From positions 1 through 64,000 of the forward strand of contig JAHJSB010000023.1 in the NCBI GenBank assembly GCA_018830285.1: DNA of 64,000 nt, given 5' to 3'. Positions within the stretch are counted from its first letter, which is position 1; every line of letters starts with the position of its first letter. The translations under genes were made by a program, and so were the position numbers. The DNA is from Alphaproteobacteria bacterium (GTDB lineage Bacteria > Pseudomonadota > Alphaproteobacteria > Caulobacterales > Hyphomonadaceae). The notes beneath the pieces were generated by a model. It did not search any database, had not been told where the DNA came from, and saw only the letters and a program-made list of their open reading frames with translations. Positions 19,071 through 28,287 of the stretch are shown piece after piece.

Positions 19071-19886
19071 ATGAAAATGGCCGAAGGCCCCGAGGGCCGG
19101 GTCCTCATCATCGCCGGGTCGGACTCAGGCGGCGGTGCCGGCATTCAGGCTGACATCAAGACGGTGACGATGCTGGGTGGATACGCCATGACCGCGATTA
19201 CCGCGATCACCATGCAGGATACCAAAGGCGTGCACGGCGTCTGGCCGGTCCCCGTGGACGCTGTCGTTGGGCAGATTCAGGTGACACTGGCCGATATTGG
19301 CACCGACGTGATCAAGACAGGCATGCTGGGTTCGGCGGCGCTGGTCGAGGCGATTGCCGAGTGCCTGGCAGACGCGGCGTCGATGGCGCCGCGCGTGATC
19401 GATCCGGTCATGGTTGCGACGTCTGGTGACCGGCTGGTTGATGCCAAGGCGGTTGAAGCGATTCGTTCCGAACTGGTGCCGCGCGCGCGTCTCGTCACGC
19501 CGAATGCGCCTGAGGCGGAAGTGCTGACAGGCAAGGTCGTCGAGACGGTGGACGGTCAGCGCCGGGCCGCTGAACGCCTGTTGGAGCTCGGTGCGCATGG
19601 CGCGCTGGTCAAGGGCGGGCATATTGGTGGCAACAAGATCACGGACGTGCTGCAAACAACAACGGGAGAGTGGATATTCGAAAGTCCCCGCATCGTGACG
19701 ATGTCGACCCACGGAACGGGCTGCACGCTCGCGTCGGCGATTGCTGCCCACCTTGCGCAAGGAGCGAGCGTGCCTGATGCAGTCGAGCGCGGCCGCGCGT
19801 ATTTGATCGGTGCGATCCGGGCGGCCAGACCGTTCGGCAAGGGCCATGGTCCCGTCAACCATGGATGGGTCCTGGACAAGGATTGA
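19071..19886 (+). CDS. thiD: Hydroxymethylpyrimidine/phosphomethylpyrimidine kinase
   Basis: A 271-residue ribokinase-fold kinase phosphorylating HMP and HMP-P in thiamine synthesis. Diagnostic segments are VLIIAGSDSGGGAGIQADIK, the DPVMVATSGDRLVD region, NAPEAEVLTG and the anion hole STHGTGCTLASAIAAHLAQG with the catalytic Asp equivalent nearby. The start may be 19071 or the internal ATG at 19077. No thiCEG genes are adjacent and no TPP riboswitch was recognised upstream. Confidence 0.95.
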   Translation: MKMAEGPEGRVLIIAGSDSGGGAGIQADIKTVTMLGGYAMTAITAITMQDTKGVHGVWPVPVDAVVGQIQVTLADIGTDVIKTGMLGSAALVEAIAECLADAASMAPRVIDPVMVATSGDRLVDAKAVEAIRSELVPRARLVTPNAPEAEVLTGKVVETVDGQRRAAERLLELGAHGALVKGGHIGGNKITDVLQTTTGEWIFESPRIVTMSTHGTGCTLASAIAAHLAQGASVPDAVERGRAYLIGAIRAARPFGKGHGPVNHGWVLDKD

Positions 19887-20126
19887 AGTGCGCCATTGAA
19901 CGCGAGAGTGCCCGAGGGTGTGGCCAAGGCGGTTAACCGTGAAATTCGGAAGAGCCGGCCAACCTCTGCCATCGAATGATGCGTTCCAGGAATGGTGCGG
20001 CCGATGATAAATGGCGGCTGAACACGCTGAGAAGCGATAGAAAAGCTGAACGCCCCGTTACGAATTCTGGTTTTTCCCGGTTGCCGGACTGTGCGAAACA
20101 GAGTGATCGTTGACGGAGATCGCCCC

Positions 20127-20945
20127 ATGCCTGCGCTGCCATTCTACCAGGTCGACGCCTTTGCTTCCCGCGCCTTCGAGGGAAACCAGGCCTGCATCAT
20201 GCCGCTGGAGGTCTTTCCAGCCGACGATGTCATGTTGGCAATTGCGGCAGAGAACAATGTCGCCGAGACGGCCTATATTGTTCGTACGGGAGAATCGAGT
20301 TGGAACCTGCGATGGTTCACCCCGGCAGTTGAAGTGCCGCTGTGCGGCCATGCGACACTTGCTGCCGCCCATGTTCTGTTTGCGCATGAAGGCTTTGTCG
20401 GAGACGCTATTTCTTTCGACACAGTCAAATCCGGTCGTTTGACGGTGCGCCAGCTGGAGGATGGGCGTCTGGAGATGGATTTCCCCTCGGCCCCTGTGAA
20501 GGAAATCGTGGTGACTGATGACGTGGCTGCCGCGCTGGGCGCAAGGCCTGTCCAGGCCTGGGGCGGCATGTTCTATGCGGCCATGTTCGAGACGCCGGAG
20601 GCGGTTCGCGCGCTGGCGCCTGATCTCAAGGCGTTGAAGTCCCTAGGCGTTCCGGGTGAGGGCTGGGATCGCGGCAATTTCGGCTGCTTTGCCCCGGGGG
20701 GCGCGAGTGTCGACGTTACGAGCCGCTTTTTCGCACCGGGCAGCGGCATCGATGAGGATCCCGCCACCGGTAGCTGGCACACTATGCTGGCGCGCGTGAT
20801 GTCGGAGCGGTTCGGGCAGGATGCGCTTGGCTGCTTCCAAGCCTATCCCGGCCGAGGCGCGCGTATCGATACCGTGTTACAAGGTGACCGGGTGAAGCTC
20901 ATCGGCCGCGCTGTCACGACGATCGAGGGCCGGTTCTTCCTTTAG
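20127..20945 (+). CDS. PhzF family isomerase/epimerase
   Basis: A 272-residue protein of the PhzF/diaminopimelate-epimerase-like fold. The N-terminal LPFYQVDAFASRAFEGNQACIMPLE, the catalytic Glu region ENNVAETAYIV, the VPLCGHATLAAAHVLF motif and the GSGIDEDPATGSWHTMLA motif are all present. The ATG at 20127 has a GGAG site about 8 bases upstream. Most PhzF-like proteins outside phenazine clusters have unknown substrates; phenazine synthesis should not be inferred. The gene is preceded by 240 bases without a gene. Confidence 0.9.
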   Translation: MPALPFYQVDAFASRAFEGNQACIMPLEVFPADDVMLAIAAENNVAETAYIVRTGESSWNLRWFTPAVEVPLCGHATLAAAHVLFAHEGFVGDAISFDTVKSGRLTVRQLEDGRLEMDFPSAPVKEIVVTDDVAAALGARPVQAWGGMFYAAMFETPEAVRALAPDLKALKSLGVPGEGWDRGNFGCFAPGGASVDVTSRFFAPGSGIDEDPATGSWHTMLARVMSERFGQDALGCFQAYPGRGARIDTVLQGDRVKLIGRAVTTIEGRFFL

Positions 20946-20947
20946 TG

Positions 20948-22114
20948 TCAGTCGGCAATGCCACCCGGGCGCGCCAATGCCCGCCCGCCCGGAAAACGCA
21001 AGAGCTGCACCTCGGCCTTGTTGAGCATTTCGCGAAGCCAGGCGCCAATGACGGGCTCGGCAATCCAGGCGATTAGCCACGCCAGTCCGATCACGGCCCC
21101 AAGCGCGAACACCAGGGCCAGATAAGGCCTCATGCCCGTCTGGATGAGCACATGCATCAAGCCGGCGCCAACCACATTGTGAACGAGATATAGGGGATAG
21201 GTTGCCTGCCCGAGTTTTCGCGTCAGGGCGCGCGTGCCCACCGAACGCGGACGGAACGTGCCGGGCCAGCGGGTGAACACGAACATGAAGGCGAGGATGA
21301 CCAACCAGACAACCATTGGCTCCTCGATCGAGAATCCTGAAGCCGCGGGCGCCTCGACCACCTGGAGCGACTCCGCTCGCAGGCCGATACCGATGAGTGC
21401 GACCCCGACCGCCGTGCCGAGGCCGATATAGTCCAGGATCGCATTGCGCCGACCGCTGGACTTCCACATCCAGATTCCGATCGCGAAAAGAGCACCGTGT
21501 TGCAGCAAGAGGATATCGGAATGGAGCCATACCCATCCGGACTCCGGCAGCATTCCTAAGCTGATTGCACCAAGATAGGCGCCGCTCAGCAGCGTCAAAA
21601 CCCATGCGTACAAAGTGATATGCTTGAATTGGTGGAAAACGAGCAAAAGGAAGACTGTGGCGTAGAAGCAGACTTCGACGGCCAGCGACCAATACACACC
21701 GTCGATCCAGTTTGGCAGGGGCCAGAGCGCCATGGCGTGAATATAGGGGCCCATGAGTTCCGAGGGCGGCCGGTGCGCGATGACGATCCATGCCATCAGC
21801 GTGATGGTCGCGCAAATCCATGCCGCTGGGTACAGTCGGAGCGCCCGGCTCTTGAGGAAGGAAATGGGCGACGCCCCATTGGCTGAATTTGCAATGACGA
21901 AGCCGGATATCACGAAGAAGACGTTGACGCCGATCCAGCCGAACCAGGTGACCGATGCCAGTTTCGGGAGGGCATCGACGTGCGCAAAGATAAGCGACGT
22001 TGAAGAGGTTTCCGAGGCCCAGGAATAGAAGCCGAGATGGAACATGGCGACGGAAAGCGCTGCCACAAAGCGAATGGCATCCAGCGGGTAGTGGTAGGTT
22101 CGATCCTTCCCCAT
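20948..22114 (-). CDS. Acyltransferase-3 family membrane protein (OafA/YrhL type)
   Basis: A 388-residue polytopic protein with about ten hydrophobic helices. The N-terminal YHYPLDAIRFVAALSVAMFHLGFY holds the conserved Arg and the FH motif of the AT3 family, and NVFFVISGFVIANS the conserved phenylalanine-glycine region. These proteins O-acylate (usually O-acetylate) surface sugars at the cytoplasmic membrane. It faces divergently from the polysaccharide deacetylase gene, and together with the following SGNH/MBOAT pair suggests an envelope carbohydrate modification locus. Confidence 0.9.
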   Translation of the reverse strand: MGKDRTYHYPLDAIRFVAALSVAMFHLGFYSWASETSSTSLIFAHVDALPKLASVTWFGWIGVNVFFVISGFVIANSANGASPISFLKSRALRLYPAAWICATITLMAWIVIAHRPPSELMGPYIHAMALWPLPNWIDGVYWSLAVEVCFYATVFLLLVFHQFKHITLYAWVLTLLSGAYLGAISLGMLPESGWVWLHSDILLLQHGALFAIGIWMWKSSGRRNAILDYIGLGTAVGVALIGIGLRAESLQVVEAPAASGFSIEEPMVVWLVILAFMFVFTRWPGTFRPRSVGTRALTRKLGQATYPLYLVHNVVGAGLMHVLIQTGMRPYLALVFALGAVIGLAWLIAWIAEPVIGAWLREMLNKAEVQLLRFPGGRALARPGGIAD

Positions 22115-22305
22115 CAGGTCTCCGGCATCTTCGGAACGCGCGTCGAAGGCTGCGATGGAATATTAGGACCCGGAATTAACCAAATACAAGAATGTTCGCG
22201 TGTCGGGAGTCTTCCCTCGGTCTCTTCGGTGCGGTTTGCGGAGATCGCCAAAGCCGGATAATACTAGAACTTGCGGACGTCGGTATGTCTATTGGATTGT
22301 TTTAC

Positions 22306-23082
22306 ATGAAAATTCGTCAGGGAATGCATGCGTGGCACCAGGCCGGAATATCGATTGTGTGCGCCTTGGCGATAGCGGCCTGTTCCGATGCGACGCCGAC
22401 CGAGGCGCCGGTGATCGCGTGCGATAATACCAAGCTCGGCGTTGAGCGGACGATCACCGTGACGGCGGATACCGGATCGATTGAGACCCTTCTGAATGAC
22501 CGGGAAGTTGTCCTCACATTTGACGACGGTCCTGATCCGAGACGGACGCTGCCCGTGCTCGACCAGCTCGATCTCCAATGCACCAAGGCAACATTCTTTT
22601 TGCTCGGCGAGCAGGCGGATCGGCACCCGGATATCATCCGCGAGATCGGCAGGCGCGGTCATTCTCTGGGTGGCCATTCCTGGTCACATGCCAACCTGCC
22701 AACCCTGACGACTGAAGCGGCGCATGGCGAAGTATCGACGGGCATGGACGCGGTTAACGCGGCTCTCTCCGGAACAGGCGCGACGGCGATCATGTTCCGG
22801 TTTCCCTTTGTTGCGACGAATGCTGAACTGTCCGCCGATGTGCGCGAAATGGGATTGCTCGAGGTTGGCGTCACAGCAGACGGAGCCGATTGGACCAAAA
22901 ACCGTCCGGAGGCCTCCGTGGAGATGATCCTTCAGAAGCTAGGCCTGGCTGGCAGGAAAGGGGTTATCCTTCTTCACGATCCGTTCGATAAATCTGATGA
23001 GCGAGTTAGCCTGTTGCTGTCACGCCTTAAGCAGGATGGTTACAAGGTTGTGGCGCTCGGCTCGGCAGAAACCGGCCAGTAA
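22306..23082 (+). CDS. Polysaccharide deacetylase (NodB homology), predicted lipoprotein
   Basis: A 258-residue NodB-type carbohydrate esterase. The N-terminal hydrophobic segment ends in IAAC, a plausible lipobox, so the protein would be lipid-anchored. Catalytic motifs: REVVLTFDDGPDP (Asp-Asp), GHSLGGHSWSHANLP (HSxxH metal ligands), FRFPF (motif 3 Arg), ADWTKN, and LLHDPF (motif 5 His). The start is uncertain: ATG 22306 puts the lipobox at a normal distance; in-frame ATGs at 22285 and 22324 are possible, and none has a strong ribosome site. The probable role is de-N-acetylation of an exported polysaccharide or peptidoglycan. Confidence 0.87.
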   Translation: MKIRQGMHAWHQAGISIVCALAIAACSDATPTEAPVIACDNTKLGVERTITVTADTGSIETLLNDREVVLTFDDGPDPRRTLPVLDQLDLQCTKATFFLLGEQADRHPDIIREIGRRGHSLGGHSWSHANLPTLTTEAAHGEVSTGMDAVNAALSGTGATAIMFRFPFVATNAELSADVREMGLLEVGVTADGADWTKNRPEASVEMILQKLGLAGRKGVILLHDPFDKSDERVSLLLSRLKQDGYKVVALGSAETGQ

Positions 23083-23184
23083 CCATTCCCACCCCATGGC
23101 ATGATATGTGCAACCGGAACCGGGAATCCGGCGCTATGCCCGGTCGCGACTTTTCGCCCTGCAGCCATAGGGGAGGGCTTCTTT

Positions 23185-24273
23185 TTGTCGGAACGCGGAA
23201 ATCTCGCGCAGGCGCGCGCTGCGCTGGTGCCGACTCTGCTCATGGTTGTAACCTTCGCGGTGATTGCCAGCGGATTCTCGCTGCTTCTGCGTCACCAGGC
23301 GCCCGTGCCCGACATGAATGTGCTCAGCCCCAAACTGGCTGCCTACCAGGCGCATGCCGACGCGTACGATACGGTGTTCATCGGCACGTCCCGCACCTTT
23401 TACCATGTCGTGCCTGATGAAGTGGAGGCCGCGGTGGAATCCGCTGGCTGCCCGCGTCCCAACGTTTTCAATTTCGGCGTCTTCGGGCTGACCGGCGCCG
23501 AGCAGGACTGGCTTGTCGATCAGGTGCTCGAGGCAGGAAAAGGCGCGCTTCGCACGGTTGTCATCGAGGACCCGCTGCCAGAGGCACGGACGTTGGACAA
23601 TGCCACAAACGAACGCGCGCGATTTTTCCATGGACCGGCAGAATACAAATCGACGCTGAAAAGCATTGCGTCCTTTCCAGAGTCGACTCCGAAGAAGATA
23701 TTCAGGATAGGCATTTTCGGCGCCGGCGCCGCTTATGATCTTTCGGGTGTCGGACGCGCTGCGGCGCTGTTATTCCCGGCCCCGGAACAGCCGGCCCCGT
23801 TCAAGCTCGATATGGGGTATGACGGGTTCGAGATCCTTGGGTCCCACCCGACGCCGGACATTGAGGCGCGCCGGAAAGATTTCCTCGAACATCCAGACAA
23901 GTTCGACGCCGCGATGGCGCGCTACGGCGCGGCGAGCGATGAGAACGTTGCCGCTCGCGCGATCTATCTTCAAGACCGCTTGCGGCGCATCCGGGCGCTC
24001 GGGCTCAACGCCGCGCTTTTCATATCTCCGGATCCTGAAGAACTTGACCGCACGCCGCGTGTCGGTGTGGAGCTTGCACGCATCGCGCCTGACCTGCCGG
24101 TGCTGAATTTCAATCGGCCGGACGCCTATCCGGACCTTTTTGAACGCGGCCTATGGTTTGATCACAGCCACTATGGCGAAGCCGGCGCCCGGGCGCTCAG
24201 CCGGGTCGTGGGCGCCGGATTGTGCAGCGAACTGAAGCGGTCTGATGCGGGAGCACAGCATGCTATTCGTTGA
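23185..24273 (+). CDS. SGNH-like membrane-anchored protein paired with MBOAT acyltransferase
   Basis: A 362-residue protein with an N-terminal membrane anchor (LVPTLLMVVTFAVIASGFSLLL) and a periplasmic domain resembling SGNH hydrolases: VFIGTSRTF as the nucleophile block (Ser in GTS) and WFDHSHYGEAGA as the Asp-x-x-His block. This arrangement is known in AlgJ/AlgX-like and PatB-like proteins that receive acyl groups from an MBOAT partner. A TTG at 23185 with GGGGAGGG about 8 bases upstream is the best start; the ATG at 23101 gives an implausible N-terminus. The gene overlaps the MBOAT start by 14 bases. Confidence 0.75.
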   Translation: MSERGNLAQARAALVPTLLMVVTFAVIASGFSLLLRHQAPVPDMNVLSPKLAAYQAHADAYDTVFIGTSRTFYHVVPDEVEAAVESAGCPRPNVFNFGVFGLTGAEQDWLVDQVLEAGKGALRTVVIEDPLPEARTLDNATNERARFFHGPAEYKSTLKSIASFPESTPKKIFRIGIFGAGAAYDLSGVGRAAALLFPAPEQPAPFKLDMGYDGFEILGSHPTPDIEARRKDFLEHPDKFDAAMARYGAASDENVAARAIYLQDRLRRIRALGLNAALFISPDPEELDRTPRVGVELARIAPDLPVLNFNRPDAYPDLFERGLWFDHSHYGEAGARALSRVVGAGLCSELKRSDAGAQHAIR

Positions 24274-25672
24274 GCCGCGCTTTTTCCTGTTTTTCGGTAT
24301 CGTGTTCGCTTTGGCCTGGGCGCTGCGCAGCAATCTCTGGCGCAAGCGGGTCCTGACGCTTGCGTCCTATGTGTTCTATGGCGCGTGGGATTGGCGCTTT
24401 CTCGGCCTGATCCTCTTGATCACCGTGATCAGCTATGTCGTCGGCGTGGCAGCGAACCGCTATCCGCCGGGACACAGGACCCGCAAACTCGCGCTTGCGG
24501 CCGGGATCACAGCGTCGCTCGGCGTGCTTGGCGTGTTCAAGTATTTCAACTTCTTTGCCGACAGTTTTGTCGATTTTGCCGGCCTCATGGGTTTCAGCGC
24601 CGGTTCGGTGACGCTGAACCTGGTCCTGCCGGTCGGGATCAGTTTCTATACGTTCCAGGCCATCTCCTACATGGTCGACACACACCGCGGCGATATCGGT
24701 GCGCGCCGCTCGTTTCTGGATGTCGCCTTCTACATCGCCTTCTTTCCGCAACTCGTCGCAGGCCCGATCGTGCGGGCCTCCGAATTTATCCCGCAGATGG
24801 ATACAGCGCGGAAATGGGCGGATGTCAGTGTTCGGGCGTGCCTCACACTCTTCCTGATCGGTTTCATCAAGAAGGCCTGCATCTCCGATAATATCGCGCA
24901 ATATGTCGACGTCATCTTCGCCGACCCGTCGTCCTTTGCCGCCTCGCAGGTTGTCGCTGGCGTGTTGCTCTACGGCATCCAGATCTATTGCGATTTCTCG
25001 GGCTACTCAGACATGGCGATCGCGTGTGCGGGCCTGCTTGGGTACAAGTTCCCGGCCAACTTCGACTCGCCCTACCTGTCGCCCGACATACAGGACTTCT
25101 GGCGCCGCTGGCATATCAGCCTGTCATCCTGGTTACGCGACTACCTCTACATCCCGCTGGGCGGTAACAGGCGCGGCAACGGGCGGCGAGACGTCAACCT
25201 GATGACGACAATGGTGCTGGGCGGGTTGTGGCACGGCGCCTCGTTCAATTTTGTGATCTGGGGGTTCCTGCACGGCATCGCGCTGATTGTGCAGCGGGGC
25301 TGGAACAACCTGGTTGCCCGCCGCGTGCCGGCAATGGGGCTCCTCGGCGGCTTCATTGGCGGGGCCGTGACATATTACTGGGTGAACCTGGCCTGGATTT
25401 TCTTCCGCGCGGCAGACCTCGGCGAGGCGCTGGCGATCTCACGCACCTACATCACCTGGTCGTCGCCGGGCGACAATGTGCTGCCAATCGCCGTCTGGCC
25501 CCTTCTGGCGGGCCTGGGCCTGGTACACTGGCTGTCGCACCGTTTCGGCGCACAGGAAATGATCGAACGCCTCGGGCCGAACCGGTTTGCTGTGACCTAT
25601 GGTGCCATGGCAGCCATCGCCATCGTCTTCGTGCCGCTTGGCTACCGCCCCTTCATCTACTTCCAGTTCTAA
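24260..25672 (+). CDS. MBOAT family O-acyltransferase (AlgI-like)
   Basis: A 470-residue polytopic membrane-bound O-acyltransferase. The AlgI/DltB core is clear: PVGISFYTFQAISYMVD, AFFPQLVAGPIVRASEFIPQ, CDFSGYSDMAIACAGLLGY, FWRRWHISLSSWLRDYLYIPLGGNR (split here across the conserved His region) and LGGLWHGASFNFVIWGFLHG with the catalytic His. It moves acyl groups across the membrane, with the upstream SGNH-like protein the likely periplasmic transferase. The ATG at 24260 has GGGAG eight bases upstream and lies inside the preceding gene. Confidence 0.93.
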   Translation: MLFVEPRFFLFFGIVFALAWALRSNLWRKRVLTLASYVFYGAWDWRFLGLILLITVISYVVGVAANRYPPGHRTRKLALAAGITASLGVLGVFKYFNFFADSFVDFAGLMGFSAGSVTLNLVLPVGISFYTFQAISYMVDTHRGDIGARRSFLDVAFYIAFFPQLVAGPIVRASEFIPQMDTARKWADVSVRACLTLFLIGFIKKACISDNIAQYVDVIFADPSSFAASQVVAGVLLYGIQIYCDFSGYSDMAIACAGLLGYKFPANFDSPYLSPDIQDFWRRWHISLSSWLRDYLYIPLGGNRRGNGRRDVNLMTTMVLGGLWHGASFNFVIWGFLHGIALIVQRGWNNLVARRVPAMGLLGGFIGGAVTYYWVNLAWIFFRAADLGEALAISRTYITWSSPGDNVLPIAVWPLLAGLGLVHWLSHRFGAQEMIERLGPNRFAVTYGAMAAIAIVFVPLGYRPFIYFQF

Positions 25673-25689
25673 CTCTCGCCAGGTCCGGG

Positions 25690-25776
25690 TGGTACCTCTG
25701 GCCGGACTCGAACCGGCACTCTGTCACCAGAAACGGATTTTGAATCCGTCGCGTCTACCAGTTCCGCCACAGAGGC
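25690..25776 (-). tRNA. tRNA-Leu (anticodon CAA)
   Basis: On the minus strand the sequence folds as an 87-nt class II tRNA. The acceptor stem GCCTCTG pairs with CAGAGGT (first pair G-U), the D-arm includes GGCGGAACTGGTAGACGC, the anticodon stem ACGGA/TCCGT encloses the loop TTCAAAA (anticodon CAA), a variable arm follows, and the T-arm contains GGTTCGAGTCC. CCA is encoded. It decodes UUG. Confidence 0.96.
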
Positions 25777-25865
25777 CCTTTGCAGGGAAGGCTTCTCCTG
25801 CCGCATGGCAGCATGTGCTGTCAATCGTCTCGACGCCGCTGGCAAAGATCGGTAACACGGCGCGC

Positions 25866-26474
25866 ATGACAACTGCTTCGATCCCCGCCGAGCGCACCCT
25901 GCTGCAAACCCTTGAGGCCATGGCCGCGCGCGCGCCGGAAGAGGGGTTCACTTTGCACGAAATCATGGACCAGCTCGACGAAAGCGCGTTCGGCGCGGGG
26001 CTCTTCTTCCTCGCGCTGCCCTGCTGTATCCCGTTCCTCTACGGCGTGCCGCAGGTCGTGTCGCTGCCCATGATGGCGCTGGCGGGGCAGATGGTCGCTG
26101 GCCGGGAACAACCGTGGATGCCCGAGAAGTTCGGCCAGCGCAAAATTGACCGCAAGGGCCTGACTCAAATGGCGACCGGCGGGCGTAAATGGCTCGGCTG
26201 GATCGAAACCTTTGCCAAGCCGCGCCTGACCGGGATTACGGGCAAGAAGTCTGAACGCGTGATCGGCTTCTTCCTCTGCCTGTTCAGCGCCTCGATCCTC
26301 GTTCCGTTGCCAATGACCAATACGGTGCCCGGCTTCGGCGTCGCGCTCGCCAGCTTCGGTCTGATGCAGAAAGATGGCCTGATGGTAATTGGCGGAATGG
26401 TCATCGGCTCGGCCTGGATCATGGGCCTTCTGACGGCTGTTGCGCTCGGCCTGAGCACGCTCACCGGATCGTGA
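25866..26474 (+). CDS. Exopolysaccharide synthesis protein ExoD family
   Basis: A 202-residue membrane protein of the ExoD family, first described in rhizobial exopolysaccharide and alkaline-tolerance work. The signature segments are GFTLHEIMDQLDESAFGAGLFFLALPCCIPF near the N-terminus, PMMALAGQMVAGREQPWMP, and three C-terminal hydrophobic helices (VIGFFLCLFSASILVPLP onward). The longer upstream frame runs through the tRNA and is discounted; ATG 25866 begins the conserved region. The biochemical role of the family is unresolved. Confidence 0.87.
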   Translation: MTTASIPAERTLLQTLEAMAARAPEEGFTLHEIMDQLDESAFGAGLFFLALPCCIPFLYGVPQVVSLPMMALAGQMVAGREQPWMPEKFGQRKIDRKGLTQMATGGRKWLGWIETFAKPRLTGITGKKSERVIGFFLCLFSASILVPLPMTNTVPGFGVALASFGLMQKDGLMVIGGMVIGSAWIMGLLTAVALGLSTLTGS

Positions 26475-26521
26475 CGCTGCGCCGCATTGTGGGCGGTGGG
26501 CCAAGCGGTGTTAGTGGTGCC

Positions 26522-27028
26522 ATGTCGAAACTGGAAATGCTCATCAAGGACTGGACGTGGCCGGTCGCCGCGACGGTCATGTCGGCGTTCATGCTTGCTG
26601 CAGCGCATGCATTCGAACGGTTCGGCCATCTACCGCCATGCCCGCTATGCCTGCGCCAGCGGGAAGTCTACTGGGCCCTGATCGCCATGACGCTCACGGG
26701 TCTCACTATCTGGAAAATCTGGCCAAAGCGGCGGTTTTTGGTGGCGCTTAATGTGCTGATCGGGCTGGTGTTCGGGGTTGGCGCTGTCGTGGCGGCCTAC
26801 CATGCGGGGGTGGAATGGCAGATATTTCCCCCGCCAGCAGGATGTGCCGCCGCTGCCATGATCGATCCGTTCGCCGTGAAGGACCTGAACCAGTCTTTCC
26901 ACGTGGCAGACTGCACGGCAGCGCCATTCTACATTCTCGGCCTGTCGATGGCAGGCTGGAACGGCGTCATGTCCCTGGTCCTGTCTGCAACCAGCTTTTT
27001 CGCTGCAGCGGCGACAGTCCGGCGCTAG
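26522..27028 (+). CDS. dsbB: DsbB-like disulfide bond formation protein
   Basis: A 168-residue four-helix membrane protein. The first periplasmic CxxC appears as LPPCPLCLRQREVYW, and a second Cys pair (GCAAAAMID... VADCTAAPF) occupies the second periplasmic loop, as needed to reoxidise a DsbA-type protein and pass electrons to quinone. ATG 26522 begins the first helix; a GTG at 26471 overlapping the exoD stop (GTGA) is possible. No dsbA is adjacent. The stop overlaps that of the convergent acyl-CoA dehydrogenase by three bases. Confidence 0.88.
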   Translation: MSKLEMLIKDWTWPVAATVMSAFMLAAAHAFERFGHLPPCPLCLRQREVYWALIAMTLTGLTIWKIWPKRRFLVALNVLIGLVFGVGAVVAAYHAGVEWQIFPPPAGCAAAAMIDPFAVKDLNQSFHVADCTAAPFYILGLSMAGWNGVMSLVLSATSFFAAAATVRR

Positions 27029-28209
27029 AGCCCCAGGACCTTGCGGGCGATGATGGTGCGCTGGATTTCATTCGTGCCGCCATAGATCGACTGGGCGCGC
27101 CCGGCAAAATAGGCCGAGACGTCCCGCGCAGCATGGAGAGGCAGGCCCATGTCCGACGCATTGGCGCTGAAGCCCGGCTGGCCAAAGGCGGCGGCTGTAT
27201 CAAGGAAAAGCTCGGTGATCTGCTGGTGGGTCTGGGTCGCCAGGATCTTGATTGTCGAGGCTTCGTTGCCCGGAGATCCGCCCGAAGAAAGCCCGGACAG
27301 GACACGGAAGACCGTCATTTCGAGCCCGTCAACGGCCATTTCGGCATCGGTCAGCTTCCGGGCGAAGGCCGGATCGTCGATCAGCCTGTGATTGCCGCCA
27401 TCGGGCATGGCTGTGGCCAGCTCGCGCGCGTGGCGCAGCATGGCGCGCTTGCCGCCGATACGGGCATAGGACGTGCGCTCGAAGCCGAGCAGGTATTGGG
27501 AATAGGACCAGCCCTTGCCCTCGTCGCCGATCCGATAGTCTTCCGGCACTTTCACATTGTCGAACAGGACCTCGTTGAGGACATGCTTGCCATCAATCGT
27601 GATGATCGGGATGAGCGTGACGCCGGGCGCATCCATCGGGCAGCAGATGAAGGTGATGCCCTCCTGCTTCTTGCCTTCATTGCTGGTGCGCGCGAGCAGG
27701 AAGATCCAGTCGGCATGCTGGGCGGCTGACGTCCATATCTTGTGCCCGTTCAAAGTGTACGTTCCGTTCTCCAGGACGGCACTGAACTGCAATGAGGCGA
27801 GATCGGAGCCCGAGCCCGGTTCGGAATAGCCCTGGGCCCAGCCAACCGAGCCGTCGCGGATGCCCGGCAGCCATTTGGCCTTCTGGTCGTCGGACGCGAA
27901 TGTGTAGAGTACCGGGCCGACATAGACGACGCCCATCGGCGTGACCGTCGGCACGCCGGCGCGTTCAAGCTCTTCATCGAAAACGTATTGTTCCTCAACC
28001 GACCAGCCGGGGCCGCCAAACTCGGCCGGCCAGGCGCTGGCGAGCCAACCCTTCGCGCCGAGCGCCATTTCCGAACGGCGGATGTCTTCGGTCATGAGCG
28101 GCTTGCCCGACCTGTTCTTCGCGATGATGTCTGCGGGAAATTCGGTTTCGAAGAATTGCCGCACTTTGGCACGGAAAATCTCGGTCTCAGGGCTGAAAGT
28201 CAGGTTCAT
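27025..28209 (-). CDS. Acyl-CoA dehydrogenase
   Basis: A 394-residue FAD-dependent acyl-CoA dehydrogenase. The family signature WAQGYSEPGSGSDLASLQ, the KIWTSAAQHADWIFLLART strand region and the C-terminal SIYGGTNEIQRTIIARKVLGL are present. The enzyme introduces a trans-2 double bond into an acyl-CoA and passes electrons to ETF. The subfamily (short-branched, pimeloyl- or aromatic acyl-CoA types) cannot be assigned. No other beta-oxidation genes adjoin, so it may be monocistronic. Confidence 0.92.
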   Translation of the reverse strand: MNLTFSPETEIFRAKVRQFFETEFPADIIAKNRSGKPLMTEDIRRSEMALGAKGWLASAWPAEFGGPGWSVEEQYVFDEELERAGVPTVTPMGVVYVGPVLYTFASDDQKAKWLPGIRDGSVGWAQGYSEPGSGSDLASLQFSAVLENGTYTLNGHKIWTSAAQHADWIFLLARTSNEGKKQEGITFICCPMDAPGVTLIPIITIDGKHVLNEVLFDNVKVPEDYRIGDEGKGWSYSQYLLGFERTSYARIGGKRAMLRHARELATAMPDGGNHRLIDDPAFARKLTDAEMAVDGLEMTVFRVLSGLSSGGSPGNEASTIKILATQTHQQITELFLDTAAAFGQPGFSANASDMGLPLHAARDVSAYFAGRAQSIYGGTNEIQRTIIARKVLGL

Positions 28210-28287
28210 ATGCTCGCTCCCTTTTCAGGGGCAAGCGTAGGGCAGGCCCGGCTCGTGGCAAGGCCTGCCCCAACGTCTGGTTTGGCC

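Noticed and set aside
19905-19945. tRNA-like stretch resembling a Ser/Leu tRNA D-arm (GCCCGAG...GGCCAAGGCGG)
   Set aside because: No matching T-arm, acceptor stem or anticodon stem follows, so it is not a tRNA gene.
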